Below are positions 33,839-41,700 of a DNA stretch of 64,000 bases, piece after piece. Within the stretch, counting starts at the first letter, position 1; the number at the start of each line of letters is the position of its first letter. The notes beneath the pieces are model-generated. The model saw only the letters and a program-made list of their open reading frames with translations. It was not told the origin of the DNA and ran no database searches. The position numbers and the translations under genes were made by a program. The stretch is from an uncultured Pelagibacteraceae bacterium. GTDB taxonomy: Bacteria; Pseudomonadota; Alphaproteobacteria; Pelagibacterales; Pelagibacteraceae. The stretch spans positions 1-64,000 of the forward strand of contig CACEOC010000001.1 of NCBI GenBank assembly GCA_902561075.1. Reading direction: 5' to 3'.

Positions 33839-34501
33839 TTACTTTTGCGGGTCAGGTACTTTTCTTAAGTAAGGCTTTATTGTTTCCCAGCCATCAGGAT
33901 ATATTTTTTTTGCTTCCTCATTAGTTACTTTAGGAACGATAATTACATCCTCTCCTGGTTTCCAATCTGCAGGCGTTGCAATTTTATGTTTTGCTGTTCT
34001 CTGCATAGAGTCTATTGCTCTTAAAATTTCAGCAAAATTTCTGCCAGTTGTCATTGGGTATGTAAGGAATAATCCAATTCTTTTATCAGGCCTGATGATA
34101 TAAACTGTTCTAACAGTTTCGTTATCTACCGCAGTTCTGCCCATTGAAGTAGTTCCCGCATCACCCTCTAACATGTTATATAACTTTGCTACTTCCAATT
34201 TTTCGTCTGCAACAATTGGATACTCTGGTTTCATTCCACATACATCTGTAATATCTTCTAACCATTTTTCGTGATCAGAAACTGGGTCTACGGATAATCC
34301 CATTACTTTTACATTTCTTGCATCAAAATCTGGTTTCATTCTTGCTAAAGCACCTAACTCAGTAGTACAAACTGGTGTAAAATCTTTAGGATGTGAAAAT
34401 AGCACTCCCCAACTATCTCCAAGCCATTCGTGAAATTTTATCTTCCCCATTTGGGTTTGTGCTGTAAAATCTGGTGCAACACTATTAATTTTTAAAGTCA
34501 T
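33839..34501 (-). CDS. 1-Cys peroxiredoxin (PRDX6-like)
   Basis: A 220-aa peroxiredoxin. The peroxidatic cysteine is in KDFTPVCTTELG near residue 46, TSMGRTAVDNETVRTVYIIRP near 118-140 is the conserved active-site arginine region, and the C-terminal DWKPGEDVIIVP is typical of the 1-Cys/Prx6 group. It reduces hydrogen peroxide and organic hydroperoxides in the cytoplasm. An AAGGAG ribosome site precedes the ATG by 7 bases. It is divergent from the sulfide:quinone oxidoreductase gene, so it may answer the same oxidative or sulfide stress signal; the shared 128 bases hold an 18-base palindrome. Confidence 0.95.
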   Translation of the reverse strand: MTLKINSVAPDFTAQTQMGKIKFHEWLGDSWGVLFSHPKDFTPVCTTELGALARMKPDFDARNVKVMGLSVDPVSDHEKWLEDITDVCGMKPEYPIVADEKLEVAKLYNMLEGDAGTTSMGRTAVDNETVRTVYIIRPDKRIGLFLTYPMTTGRNFAEILRAIDSMQRTAKHKIATPADWKPGEDVIIVPKVTNEEAKKIYPDGWETIKPYLRKVPDPQK

Positions 34502-34611
34502 TAAAGTCTCCTTATATTTTAATTAGAACTATTATAAATAAATAAAGCAGATATTTCAACGATTTTGGAAACTAAACAACTTTTAAGACGTATATTAAAT
34601 TGTCTATAAAG

Positions 34612-34629
34612 ATGTTAAAATTTTAACAT
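34612..34629. promoter_or_regulatory. Perfect 18-bp palindrome abutting the sqr start codon
   Basis: ATGTTAAAATTTTAACAT is fully self-complementary and ends at the base before the ATG of the sulfide:quinone oxidoreductase gene. A TATAAA stretch lies just upstream. Binding of a dimeric repressor here would block both transcription and ribosome access; the same bases could also fold in RNA and hide the start codon. No regulator gene lies nearby. Confidence 0.6.
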
Positions 34630-35862
34630 ATGAGCCATTCAAATATATTAATCGTGGGTGGAGGATGCGCAGGAATTGCTGTCGCTTCAAGAATAAATAA
34701 TTTAAAATCTGATTTGAGTATCTCAATAATAGAACCTTCAGAAAAATCATTATATCAAGCTGCATGGACTTTAGTTGGTGCTGGAGCATATGATGTTGGA
34801 AATACAATTAAACCAATGTCTGAAGTAATGCCTAAATATGTTAAATGGATAAAAGAATATGCAGAAGAATTTATTCCAGAAAAAAATTCAGTTAAAACAA
34901 ATAAAGGAAACTATACTTACGATTATCTCGTTGTATGCCCAGGATTAAAGTTAAATTTTGATGGAGTAAAGGGTTTAAAAGAACATTTAGGCAAAAATAA
35001 TGTATGCACAAATTATTCTGCTGATATGGCTACCTATACTTGGGAATGTTTAAAAAAATTAGATGGTGGAACATTGTTATTCACAGAACCACCAATGCCG
35101 ATTAAATGCGCGGGTGCTCCTCAAAAAATTGCTTACCTTGCTGCTGATCATTTAAAGAAAAAAGGTAAATTAAAAGATAGCCATTTAGAGTTCTTGTGTG
35201 CAAAACCAGTTATTTTTGGTGTGCCTCATTTTCAAGGACCATTAAATGAAATATGTGACAGTTATGGAATAAAAAGAAGTTTTCAACACAATTTAATTTC
35301 TGTTGATGGAAATAGCAAAGAAGCTGTATTTAAGCAATCTGATAAAGATGGAAACACAAAAGAAACAACTAAAAAATTTGATTTTATTCATGTTACCCCA
35401 CCACAGACATCGCCAGACTTTGTTAAAAATAGTCCATTGGCAGATGCTGGTGGATGGGTTGATGTTGATCATAAGGTAGGAACTTTAAGACACACAAAGT
35501 TTGATAATGTTTATAGTTTGGGAGATGTAATGAATGCTCCAAATGCAAAAACAGGTGCAGCTGTCAGAAAACAGGCTCCAATAGTAGCACATAACATTAT
35601 TAAAGACATAAACAAATCTGCAGATAGCTACAGACACTATGACGGTTATGGGGCATGTCCTCTAACTGTAGCTTATGGAAAAGTGATGCTTGCAGAGTTT
35701 TGTTACGCAGGAAAAGTAACACCTAGTTTTCCTTTTGACCCAACAAAACCTAGCTCTTTATATTGGCAAATGAAATCAAAACTTTTTCCTTGGTTACAAT
35801 GGAATGTAATGTTTAAAGGAAAAGAATGGGCAAAACCAACTCATAAACCTCTTGAAAAATAA
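34630..35862 (+). CDS. sqr: Sulfide:quinone oxidoreductase-like flavoprotein
   Basis: A 410-aa FAD enzyme. FAD loop ILIVGGGCAGIAVASRI lies near residue 5, IEPSEKSLYQAAWTLVGAG near 35-50, and TEPPMPIKCAGAPQKIAYLAADHL near 155 (MPIKCAGAP is the SQR cysteine region). FDNVYSLGDV lies near 295 and a C-terminal amphipathic segment follows for membrane contact. SQRs oxidise hydrogen sulfide at the membrane, pass electrons to quinone and give sulfane sulfur to glutathione or similar acceptors. The adjoining persulfide dioxygenase gene, 31 bases downstream, supports this. Confidence 0.9.
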   Translation: MSHSNILIVGGGCAGIAVASRINNLKSDLSISIIEPSEKSLYQAAWTLVGAGAYDVGNTIKPMSEVMPKYVKWIKEYAEEFIPEKNSVKTNKGNYTYDYLVVCPGLKLNFDGVKGLKEHLGKNNVCTNYSADMATYTWECLKKLDGGTLLFTEPPMPIKCAGAPQKIAYLAADHLKKKGKLKDSHLEFLCAKPVIFGVPHFQGPLNEICDSYGIKRSFQHNLISVDGNSKEAVFKQSDKDGNTKETTKKFDFIHVTPPQTSPDFVKNSPLADAGGWVDVDHKVGTLRHTKFDNVYSLGDVMNAPNAKTGAAVRKQAPIVAHNIIKDINKSADSYRHYDGYGACPLTVAYGKVMLAEFCYAGKVTPSFPFDPTKPSSLYWQMKSKLFPWLQWNVMFKGKEWAKPTHKPLEK

Positions 35863-35893
35863 TCTCAGGTAAATAATATAATATTATTACCTT

Positions 35894-36586
35894 ATGATAT
35901 TTGAACAATTATTTGATACAAAATCTTCTACCTACACCTATGTAATTTCTAGCGGTGAAGGGCGTGAAGCCCTAATAATTGATCCAGTGATTGAACATAC
36001 AGAAGAGTATTTAAAAATGTTGGAAAAATTAAAATTAAAATTAGTTAAAGTAATTGATACGCATATTCATGCTGACCATATTACGGCTTTAAACGAATTA
36101 AATAAAAGAACAAGTTGTGTAAGAATAATGGGAGAAAATTCTAAATCTGAAGTAATTGACCTGAAAATTAAAGATAACGAAAAAATTAATATTGAAAATA
36201 TTCAATTAAAGGCAATGTATACACCTGGACATACAGACTGCTCATATAGTTATTTAATGAATGATAGAGTTTTTACAGGTGATACACTTTTAATAAATGG
36301 AACTGGAAGGACCGATTTTCAAAATGGGAGTTCTTACGATGCTTATGAATCCTTATTTAATAAACTTTTGAAATTACCAGAAAAAACTCTTGTATACCCT
36401 GCTCATGATTATAACGGAAAAAAATTCTCAACTATTGAAAAGGAAAGAAATAACAATCCTCGACTACAGGTAAAATCTAAACAAGAATACGCGGATATCA
36501 TGGAAAATCTAAATCTTTCAAATCCTAAGATGATGGATGTTGCTGTACCAGCGAATGTTAAGGGTCTTACTTTAGATCAAATCTAG
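35894..36586 (+). CDS. Persulfide dioxygenase-like MBL-fold protein (ETHE1/Blh type)
   Basis: A 230-aa metallo-beta-lactamase-fold protein with THIHADH near residue 56 (metal ligands), YTPGHTDCSYSY near 112, TGDTLLINGTGRTDFQNG near 132, and YPAHDYNG near 175. These are the marks of ETHE1-type persulfide dioxygenases, which use one iron to oxidise glutathione persulfide to sulfite. It follows the sqr gene on the same strand, the usual arrangement for sulfide oxidation to sulfite. It lacks a rhodanese fusion. Confidence 0.9.
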   Translation: MIFEQLFDTKSSTYTYVISSGEGREALIIDPVIEHTEEYLKMLEKLKLKLVKVIDTHIHADHITALNELNKRTSCVRIMGENSKSEVIDLKIKDNEKINIENIQLKAMYTPGHTDCSYSYLMNDRVFTGDTLLINGTGRTDFQNGSSYDAYESLFNKLLKLPEKTLVYPAHDYNGKKFSTIEKERNNNPRLQVKSKQEYADIMENLNLSNPKMMDVAVPANVKGLTLDQI

Positions 36587-36633
36587 TCAAAATTATAAGT
36601 TGTATTTAGAATTATAATAATTATATATTTCCT

Positions 36634-36753
36634 ATGGTTTGCAAAAATCAAAAATGTAAATGTAGAAACTGCACTAATTATAAATGTGCTTGTAAAGATA
36701 ACAATGACTGTGTTTGTAAATCAAAATCCAATTGTTGTTGTTGTAACGACTAA
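36634..36753 (+). CDS. 39-aa metallothionein-like protein with 12 cysteines
   Basis: This gene is absent from the ORF track because of its length. The ATG at 36634 opens a 39-codon frame ending at TAA 36753. Twelve residues are cysteine (3, 8, 10, 13, 18, 20, 26, 28, 34-37): a series of CxC pairs with lysines between, then CCCC at the end. There are no long hydrophobic runs and no Shine-Dalgarno. The density and CxC spacing are as in metallothioneins, which bind zinc, copper or cadmium thiolate clusters. It lies 47 bases after the persulfide dioxygenase gene and 31 before cysE on the same strand, inside a sulfur module. It matches no bacterial family that I can name. Confidence 0.75.
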   Translation: MVCKNQKCKCRNCTNYKCACKDNNDCVCKSKSNCCCCND

Positions 36754-36784
36754 AATTAAATTTAATTAAATCTATTAACTAATT

Positions 36785-37369
36785 ATGAATGAATTTTTAG
36801 AGTCTATAATAAAAAGAGATCCAGCTGCTAAGTCAAAACTGTCAATAGTCCTAACATATCCTGGAGCAAAAGCAGTTCTCATGCATAAGATTGCAAACTT
36901 TTTTGCAGTTGCAAAGTTTGATTTGATTGCAAGAATAATATCTCAGTTTTCAAGATTTGTGACTGGAATTGAAATTCATCCAAAAGCTAAAATTGGAAAA
37001 AATTTATTTATTGATCATGGCATGGGCGTAGTAATTGGAGAGACATCTGATATCGGAGATAATGTAACAATTTATCATAACGTGACACTTGGAGGAATTT
37101 CACCTAGTATAAATTCTGAAAATCAAAGAGAAACTAAAAGACACCCAACTCTTCAGGATCATGTTGTAGTTGGTTCGGGAGCTCAAGTGCTTGGACCTAT
37201 TATAGTTGGTAAGAATGCAAAAATTGGAGCAAACGCTGTAGTGACTAAAGATGTTCCAGAAAATGGAGTTATGGTAGGTATACCTGCAAAAAATGTTGGA
37301 ACAGCTACTGAAGAATTTAAACCTTATGGTATAAGTGACGAAGAAAAAAATGAAGAATTTTCACAATAA
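36785..37369 (+). CDS. cysE: Serine O-acetyltransferase
   Basis: A 194-aa left-handed beta-helix acetyltransferase of the short EpsC/CysE form. The hexapeptide domain has [30 protein letters not shown] near residues 77-105 (catalytic His and Asp) and [16 protein letters not shown], with a C-terminal tail acidic and polar. It acetylates L-serine with acetyl-CoA, making O-acetylserine for cysteine synthesis. The following cysK overlaps it, so the two subunits of the cysteine synthase complex are made together. Confidence 0.95.
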   Translation: MNEFLESIIKRDPAAKSKLSIVLTYPGAKAVLMHKIANFFAVAKFDLIARIISQFSRFVTGIEIHPKAKIGKNLFIDHGMGVVIGETSDIGDNVTIYHNVTLGGISPSINSENQRETKRHPTLQDHVVVGSGAQVLGPIIVGKNAKIGANAVVTKDVPENGVMVGIPAKNVGTATEEFKPYGISDEEKNEEFSQ

Positions 37370-38351
37370 TTTTGTCTCAGGGATTGGGAATACACCCTTA
37401 ATTAAATTAAGAGCTGCATCTGAAGTAACTGGATGCAATATTTATGGTAAAGCAGAATATCTAAACCCGGGCGGATCTGTAAAAGATAGAGCTGCATTAG
37501 CTTTAATTAAAGACGCTGAAAATAGGAAATTAATTTCTAAAGGAGGAACTATTGTTGAGGGAACAGCTGGCAATACCGGAATCGGACTTTGTCTTATTGG
37601 AAATTCGGTAGGTTATAAAACTGTAATTGTTATGAATGATAATCAAACACAAGAAAAAAAAGATATGCTCAAAAATATGGGTGCAGAATTAAAATTAGTT
37701 CCTCCTAAACCATATAAAGATGATGGTAACTACGTAAAAGTCGCAGGAAGACTAGCTGAAGAATTAAAAAGTTCAAATAACCACGGAGTAGTTTGGGCTA
37801 ATCAATTTGATAATACTGCTAATCTAAAAGGACACTACGAAAGCACAGGTCCTGAAATATGGGACCAAACAGACGGAAAAGTTGATGGGTTTGTTTGTGC
37901 ATCTGGAACTGGTGGAACAATAGCTGGTGTAAGCTCATATTTAAAAGAAAAAAATAAAGATATTAAAATTTATTTATCTGATCCAACAGGTTCTTCTCTC
38001 TATAATTATATAGAAAATGGCGAACTTAAAAGTGAGGGAGGATCAATTACAGAAGGAATTGGCTCAAGTAGAGTTACAGCAAATTTCGCTGAAGCTAAAA
38101 TTGATGGTGCTTTTTCCATAAGTGATAATGAGTCTTTGCCTGTTTTATTTGATTTAATTGAAAACGAGGGATTAAGTCTTGGAACAAGTTGTGGAGTAAA
38201 TATTGCTGGTGCAATTAGATTAGGAAAAATATTAGGACCAGGCAAAACAATTGTAACAATTCTATGCGATAAATCAGACAAATACAACTCTAAGATGTTT
38301 AACAAGAAATTTTTATTGGAAAAAGGGCTTCCAGTACCTGGTTGGATATAA
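37350..38351 (+). CDS. cysK: Cysteine synthase
   Basis: A 333-aa PLP enzyme from the ATG at 37350. The ORF track starts five codons earlier at GTG inside cysE; either start overlaps cysE, by 20 or 35 bases. Marks are [11 protein letters not shown] near residue 10, [13 protein letters not shown] near 37 (the PLP lysine), [12 protein letters not shown] near 67 (substrate loop), [10 protein letters not shown] near 180, and [16 protein letters not shown] near 272. It joins sulfide to O-acetylserine to form cysteine. Placed after sulfide-oxidising genes, it offers an assimilatory outlet for the same sulfide. Confidence 0.94.
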   Translation: MKNFHNNFVSGIGNTPLIKLRAASEVTGCNIYGKAEYLNPGGSVKDRAALALIKDAENRKLISKGGTIVEGTAGNTGIGLCLIGNSVGYKTVIVMNDNQTQEKKDMLKNMGAELKLVPPKPYKDDGNYVKVAGRLAEELKSSNNHGVVWANQFDNTANLKGHYESTGPEIWDQTDGKVDGFVCASGTGGTIAGVSSYLKEKNKDIKIYLSDPTGSSLYNYIENGELKSEGGSITEGIGSSRVTANFAEAKIDGAFSISDNESLPVLFDLIENEGLSLGTSCGVNIAGAIRLGKILGPGKTIVTILCDKSDKYNSKMFNKKFLLEKGLPVPGWI

Positions 38352-38431
38352 AAAACCACATACCAGTATTGTCATAAAACGTTTACTTTTCTAAGGTATA
38401 TTTAAATAAATTTAACTTTGAAAGGATTATT

Positions 38432-38716
38432 ATGAAAGATTATTTAGCAACTCACGTTTTTAAATCAGAGGAAATGAAGAAAAAATTTCACGAAGTTGTA
38501 GGCTCAACTTCTCCAGAGGATCTTAAAAAAGGTGTAAACGGGGAAAAAGCCGTGTGTCATATGACAATGATGGGCGCAGGAAGCTCAATGAAAATGTATT
38601 GCAAATGGCAAGCGGAAAGTCCTGAGGCTATTATTGATCAATTAGGAGATATGAATAATTTTTTTGATACCACTTCAGAGGAATGTTCGCAAGTCATGGA
38701 CTTTTCTAAAATGTAA
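38432..38716 (+). CDS. 94-aa conserved-type small protein, unknown
   Basis: A soluble 94-residue protein with three cysteines (42, 57, 85), rich in methionine. The segment MKMYCKWQAESPEAIID resembles the second strand-helix unit of ferredoxin-like small proteins, but that is only an impression. An AAAGGA ribosome site precedes the ATG. It is the first gene of a run of ten small same-strand genes and lies about 80 bases after cysK. Function unknown. Confidence 0.7.
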   Translation: MKDYLATHVFKSEEMKKKFHEVVGSTSPEDLKKGVNGEKAVCHMTMMGAGSSMKMYCKWQAESPEAIIDQLGDMNNFFDTTSEECSQVMDFSKM

Positions 38717-38747
38717 ATTAAAAACAAATTAAATTAAAGGAGGAAAA

Positions 38748-39131
38748 ATGGATGTAAAAGAACGAACGAGAAAAGCATATGAGCTTTTTGGTAAAGGTGA
38801 TATGGAAACTTTTTTTAATGAAATGATTGATGATAGTATTGTATGGACATTTCCAGGTAAAGAAGGTGTTCATCCGTTATCAGGAGTACATAAAGGTAAA
38901 CAAGCTATGATGGCTGCGATGTCAAAAATTCCATCAATCTGGCCAAATTTTCATTTAAAAATTTTAGACATGATCAGTGAGGGTAATAAAGTATTTGTTA
39001 GAGTACATGCAACTGCTGATAATATGGATACTATATTTGGTCATTATTTTGAATCTAGTGATGAAGGAAAAACTAAAGTTATGATGACTTTTGACGATAC
39101 TCTAAGCATGTTTAATGCGATGAAAAAATAA
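38748..39131 (+). CDS. NTF2-like/SnoaL-type protein
   Basis: A 127-aa cone-shaped-fold protein. RTRKAYELFGKGDMETFFNEMIDDSIVWTFPG near the start is the classic SnoaL/NTF2 helix followed by the first strand, then GVHKGKQAMMAAM near 47, and strands DMISEGNKVFVRVHAT. Many members are small-molecule isomerases or hydrolases; others only bind ligands. A strong AAAGGAGG-type site precedes the ATG by 5 bases, uncommon in this genome. Second gene of the small-protein run. The ligand is unknown. Confidence 0.8.
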   Translation: MDVKERTRKAYELFGKGDMETFFNEMIDDSIVWTFPGKEGVHPLSGVHKGKQAMMAAMSKIPSIWPNFHLKILDMISEGNKVFVRVHATADNMDTIFGHYFESSDEGKTKVMMTFDDTLSMFNAMKK

Positions 39132-39158
39132 ATTATTTTAGATAAGGAAGGAAAAAAC

Positions 39159-39449
39159 ATGGAAAAGGAAATGTTAGCTTTAGTTAATCTTAAAGAAGGT
39201 AAACTAGAAAGTTTTATGGGTTGGATGCAATCTGACGAAGGTATGGAGGTACGAAAAAGTGTTGCTTATCCTGAAAAAACCATAGGAGGAATGAAACCTG
39301 ATAAAAGCGGTATTTTGTTCAAAGTTTCAGTTCATAATGAGGCAGGAATGAAAGAATTCGTTGCTGGAAAAAATCCTACAGCTAAAGCAATCTATGAAGA
39401 ATGTGTGGACAATGTTCAGCTTTGGGAATTAAAAAAAGTGGATTTTTAA
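39159..39449 (+). CDS. 96-aa small soluble protein, ferredoxin-like fold suspected
   Basis: A 96-residue protein with alternating strand/helix character (EMLALVNLKEGKLESFMGWMQS; SGILFKVSVHNEAGMKEFV; NVQLWELKKVD). This suggests a dimeric alpha/beta-barrel fold as in GYD or antibiotic-monooxygenase-like proteins, without a recognised signature. A strong AAGGAAGGA ribosome site precedes it. Third of the run of small genes. Function unknown. Confidence 0.65.
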   Translation: MEKEMLALVNLKEGKLESFMGWMQSDEGMEVRKSVAYPEKTIGGMKPDKSGILFKVSVHNEAGMKEFVAGKNPTAKAIYEECVDNVQLWELKKVDF

Positions 39450-39451
39450 TT

Positions 39452-39829
39452 GTGAGAAAATTTTTTATTATTTTGTTTAGTTTGACTTTTATTAATAATG
39501 TAAATGCTGGAGATTTAAGTAAAGAGAAAACTGAAAAGGCATGGGATTGTGTTGGTATATATATGGCTAATTACTTTTTGCCATCTGGAGAAACTTTTGA
39601 ATACAGTATGAAGGAAAAGTCTATGGCTTCTGTTAAAGTGTGGAAAACTTATGCTTTAGAGATTGGTATTAAAGAAAAAGACTGGGACGACGGAACTAAT
39701 AAGGCAGTGGATAAACATTATGGTTCAAAATATAATAAAGAGCTAACTGATAATTGCCATGCCTTTTTAGAGGAGACTATTCCAAACGGTAAAGACCGTG
39801 TCGAAAAAGTTGTTCAAACCTTATATTAA
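39452..39829 (+). CDS. Secreted 125-aa two-cysteine protein, first of a tandem pair
   Basis: The listed ORF begins at 39401 inside the preceding gene. A signal peptide (RKFFIILFSLTFINNVNA) shows the real start is the GTG at 39452, two bases past the upstream stop. The mature part is about 105 residues, helical and charged, with two cysteines (KAWDCVG and DNCHAF). Length, signal peptide and both cysteine contexts match the next gene, so the two are tandem paralogs. A disulfide-bonded periplasmic protein is likely. No family is recognised. Confidence 0.7.
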   Translation: MRKFFIILFSLTFINNVNAGDLSKEKTEKAWDCVGIYMANYFLPSGETFEYSMKEKSMASVKVWKTYALEIGIKEKDWDDGTNKAVDKHYGSKYNKELTDNCHAFLEETIPNGKDRVEKVVQTLY

Positions 39830-39831
39830 AA

Positions 39832-40209
39832 ATGAAGAAAACATTTTTAAGTTTGATAATCATTTTTTACACTACTATTTCTTTTGGAGGAGGTCATATA
39901 ACTAAAGAGGATAAGGAAAAAGCTATAAAATGCTTGGGTCATTATACTTCAATTTCGTTCATACCTGCGAATGAAATCGAGGCTATCAGACTTGAATATG
40001 CTTTAGCCTCTTACAAAATTGTAAGAGAATATCTACTAAATGAAAAAGTTAAAGGTGAAGAAATTAATAAAGGGACTAATGAAGAATTGGACAAATTAAT
40101 TGGTAAACCATTTAACGAAGAAAGGAATAATAAATGTAATTCATTCATTTATGATTTGATACCGGGTTCTAAAGATCAAATCGAAAAACTAAGAGGAACA
40201 TTAGAATAA
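39832..40209 (+). CDS. Secreted 125-aa two-cysteine protein, second of a tandem pair
   Basis: A 125-aa protein with a signal peptide (TFLSLIIIFYTTISFG). Like its upstream neighbour it has one cysteine early (KAIKCLGHY) and one late (NNKCNSF) with helical segments between. Shared marks are the K-A-x-x-C-x-G start, a lone G-T-N motif in the middle, and I-P-x-x-K-D near the end. It starts 2 bases after the paralog's stop. Probably periplasmic and disulfide-bonded; loosely comparable in size and cysteine layout to acid-stress chaperones such as HdeA, which is only a hint. Confidence 0.72.
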   Translation: MKKTFLSLIIIFYTTISFGGGHITKEDKEKAIKCLGHYTSISFIPANEIEAIRLEYALASYKIVREYLLNEKVKGEEINKGTNEELDKLIGKPFNEERNNKCNSFIYDLIPGSKDQIEKLRGTLE

Positions 40210-40231
40210 TAAACATTTGAAAGGAGAATAA

Positions 40232-40555
40232 ATGGCAAAATTTTATTTAATAGGTAAAATAAGTGGGGAATTAATGAAGAGAATGCAAAATGAACCATCT
40301 GCAGACAGATTCGCATCTACAAAAAAGGTAACAGAAGCTGCTGGTTTAAAACTTATTTCTTACGAGTGGGTAAGAGGTAGATTTGACGTAATTTCTTGTG
40401 TTGAGGGTGACTACGAGCAAGCCGTTGCCTTAAAAATAGCTTTTAAAAATTCTGGTCTTATGGATGAGTTAATGGTTCACGAAGTAATTGATTACAATAA
40501 AGCATTTACGAATGCAGCAAATGCAGCTAATAGTGTTGTTAAACCAGGAAAATAA
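40232..40555 (+). CDS. GYD-domain protein
   Basis: A 107-aa protein of the GYD family (small dimeric alpha/beta barrel). The SYEWVRGRFDVISCVEGDYEQAVALKIAF block is the family core, with RFD at the place of GYD, and a conserved last strand ELMVHEVIDY. A paralog lies at 63305-63622. A perfect AAAGGAG site precedes the ATG by 7 bases. The function of the family is unknown. It is the sixth gene of the small-protein run. Confidence 0.82.
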   Translation: MAKFYLIGKISGELMKRMQNEPSADRFASTKKVTEAAGLKLISYEWVRGRFDVISCVEGDYEQAVALKIAFKNSGLMDELMVHEVIDYNKAFTNAANAANSVVKPGK

Positions 40556-40571
40556 AATAAAGGAGAAATAA

Positions 40572-40892
40572 ATGTCAATACTAGCTAAATACAATAAAGC
40601 GATGGAAGACAAAGATGAAACGGCGTTAAGAGATATAATTCATGACGATTATACTTTTACGATGCACAAAACAGGAAATGTTTTAAAAAAAGACGATGTA
40701 GTTAAATGGGCAATGAGTGGCGATATTAATAGGGAAAAAGTAAGAGTTATATATGAGAACGATGAAATAGGTATTGAGCATGCATTTGTTACATTTCAAG
40801 ATGGAAATAAAGAAGCTGTAATGGGAGTTTTTAAATATAAAGATGGAAAAGTGATTGCATTTGAAACTGGTGCAACCCCTATGCCTAAATAA
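40572..40892 (+). CDS. NTF2-like small protein
   Basis: A 106-aa protein. It starts with YNKAMEDKDETALRDIIHDDYTFTMHKTG, the usual helix-strand opening of NTF2/SnoaL-like proteins, and ends in strands EHAFVTFQDGNKEAVMGVFKYKDGKVIAFE. An AAAGGAG ribosome site is 7 bases before the ATG. It is the second NTF2-like member of the same operon; sequence similarity to the first is low. Ligand unknown. Confidence 0.75.
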   Translation: MSILAKYNKAMEDKDETALRDIIHDDYTFTMHKTGNVLKKDDVVKWAMSGDINREKVRVIYENDEIGIEHAFVTFQDGNKEAVMGVFKYKDGKVIAFETGATPMPK

Positions 40893-41444
40893 GTGAAAAA
40901 AATATTATTATCCATAATATTAATTTGTTTGTCATTTGTTTCGAATGCCGAAGAAAATTACGATAAACAATTAGATAATTTATTTAATCAATTGAGGAGT
41001 ACGAGTAGCTCAATTGCTGCTAAAGAGATTGAGTCTAAAATTTGGAAAATGTGGACTACACATCCCTCAGAGGAAAGTCTTACAAATCTCTTAGCAAAAG
41101 GCTCTTATTACATGTCTCAAAACCAATTGACATCTGCACATAACGTATTTTCAAAAGCTATAGAGTTAGATCCTAAATGGGCAGAAGCTTGGAATAAAAG
41201 AGCCACAGTTCTCTACTTGATGGGGAATTACGAACTTTCACAAAATGATATAGACGAGGTTTTAAAAATAGAAAAAAGACATTTTGGAGCTTTATCTGGA
41301 CAAGGAATGGTTCAAACAGCTTTAAAGAATTATCAAAAAGCAATAGACAGTTATATTGAAGCTCATAAGATTTATCCATCAATGAAAACTCCTTTAATTA
41401 TGATTGAAAAACTTCAAGTTTTGATACAACAAGAAAGCATTTAA
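40893..41444 (+). CDS. Secreted TPR protein
   Basis: A 183-aa protein starting with GTG directly after the upstream stop. A signal peptide (KILLSIILICLSFVSNA) is followed by a helical linker and two to three tetratricopeptide repeats from about residue 65 (YYMSQNQLTSAHNVFSKAIELDP, then WNKRATVLYLMGNYELSQND). It is likely a periplasmic protein-binding module, perhaps a partner of the two secreted paralogs upstream. It precedes a small DUF2798 gene by 2 bases. Confidence 0.78.
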   Translation: MKKILLSIILICLSFVSNAEENYDKQLDNLFNQLRSTSSSIAAKEIESKIWKMWTTHPSEESLTNLLAKGSYYMSQNQLTSAHNVFSKAIELDPKWAEAWNKRATVLYLMGNYELSQNDIDEVLKIEKRHFGALSGQGMVQTALKNYQKAIDSYIEAHKIYPSMKTPLIMIEKLQVLIQQESI

Positions 41445-41446
41445 AT

Positions 41447-41674
41447 ATGTTTTCAAAAAAATATTCTAATCTTTTATTTACCTTAATAATGGGGTTTGGA
41501 ATGAGTTTATTAATGACTTTAATCATAACATTTATTAACACAGGAATGGATGAGCAATTTATTAATAGATTCCTAAAAGCATGGTCAATAAGCTTTCCTA
41601 TAGCAATAAGCGCCATATTAATGGTTGCCCCAATTGCAAGAAAATTTGTAGATAAAATTACAAAATCATCTTAG
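41447..41674 (+). CDS. DUF2798-family membrane protein
   Basis: A 75-aa protein with two transmembrane helices. The second has the family pattern FLKAWSISFPIAISAILMVAPIARKFV. DUF2798 proteins are small inner-membrane proteins of unknown role. The start is 2 bases after the secreted TPR gene, consistent with co-transcription. Confidence 0.78.
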   Translation: MFSKKYSNLLFTLIMGFGMSLLMTLIITFINTGMDEQFINRFLKAWSISFPIAISAILMVAPIARKFVDKITKSS

Positions 41675-41700
41675 AATGATTTTAAACTGATTTAAAAAAA

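Noticed and set aside
39401-39451. Upstream part of the ORF starting MCGQCSALG
   Set aside because: It lies inside the preceding gene; the signal peptide that begins at the GTG of 39452 shows the real start.
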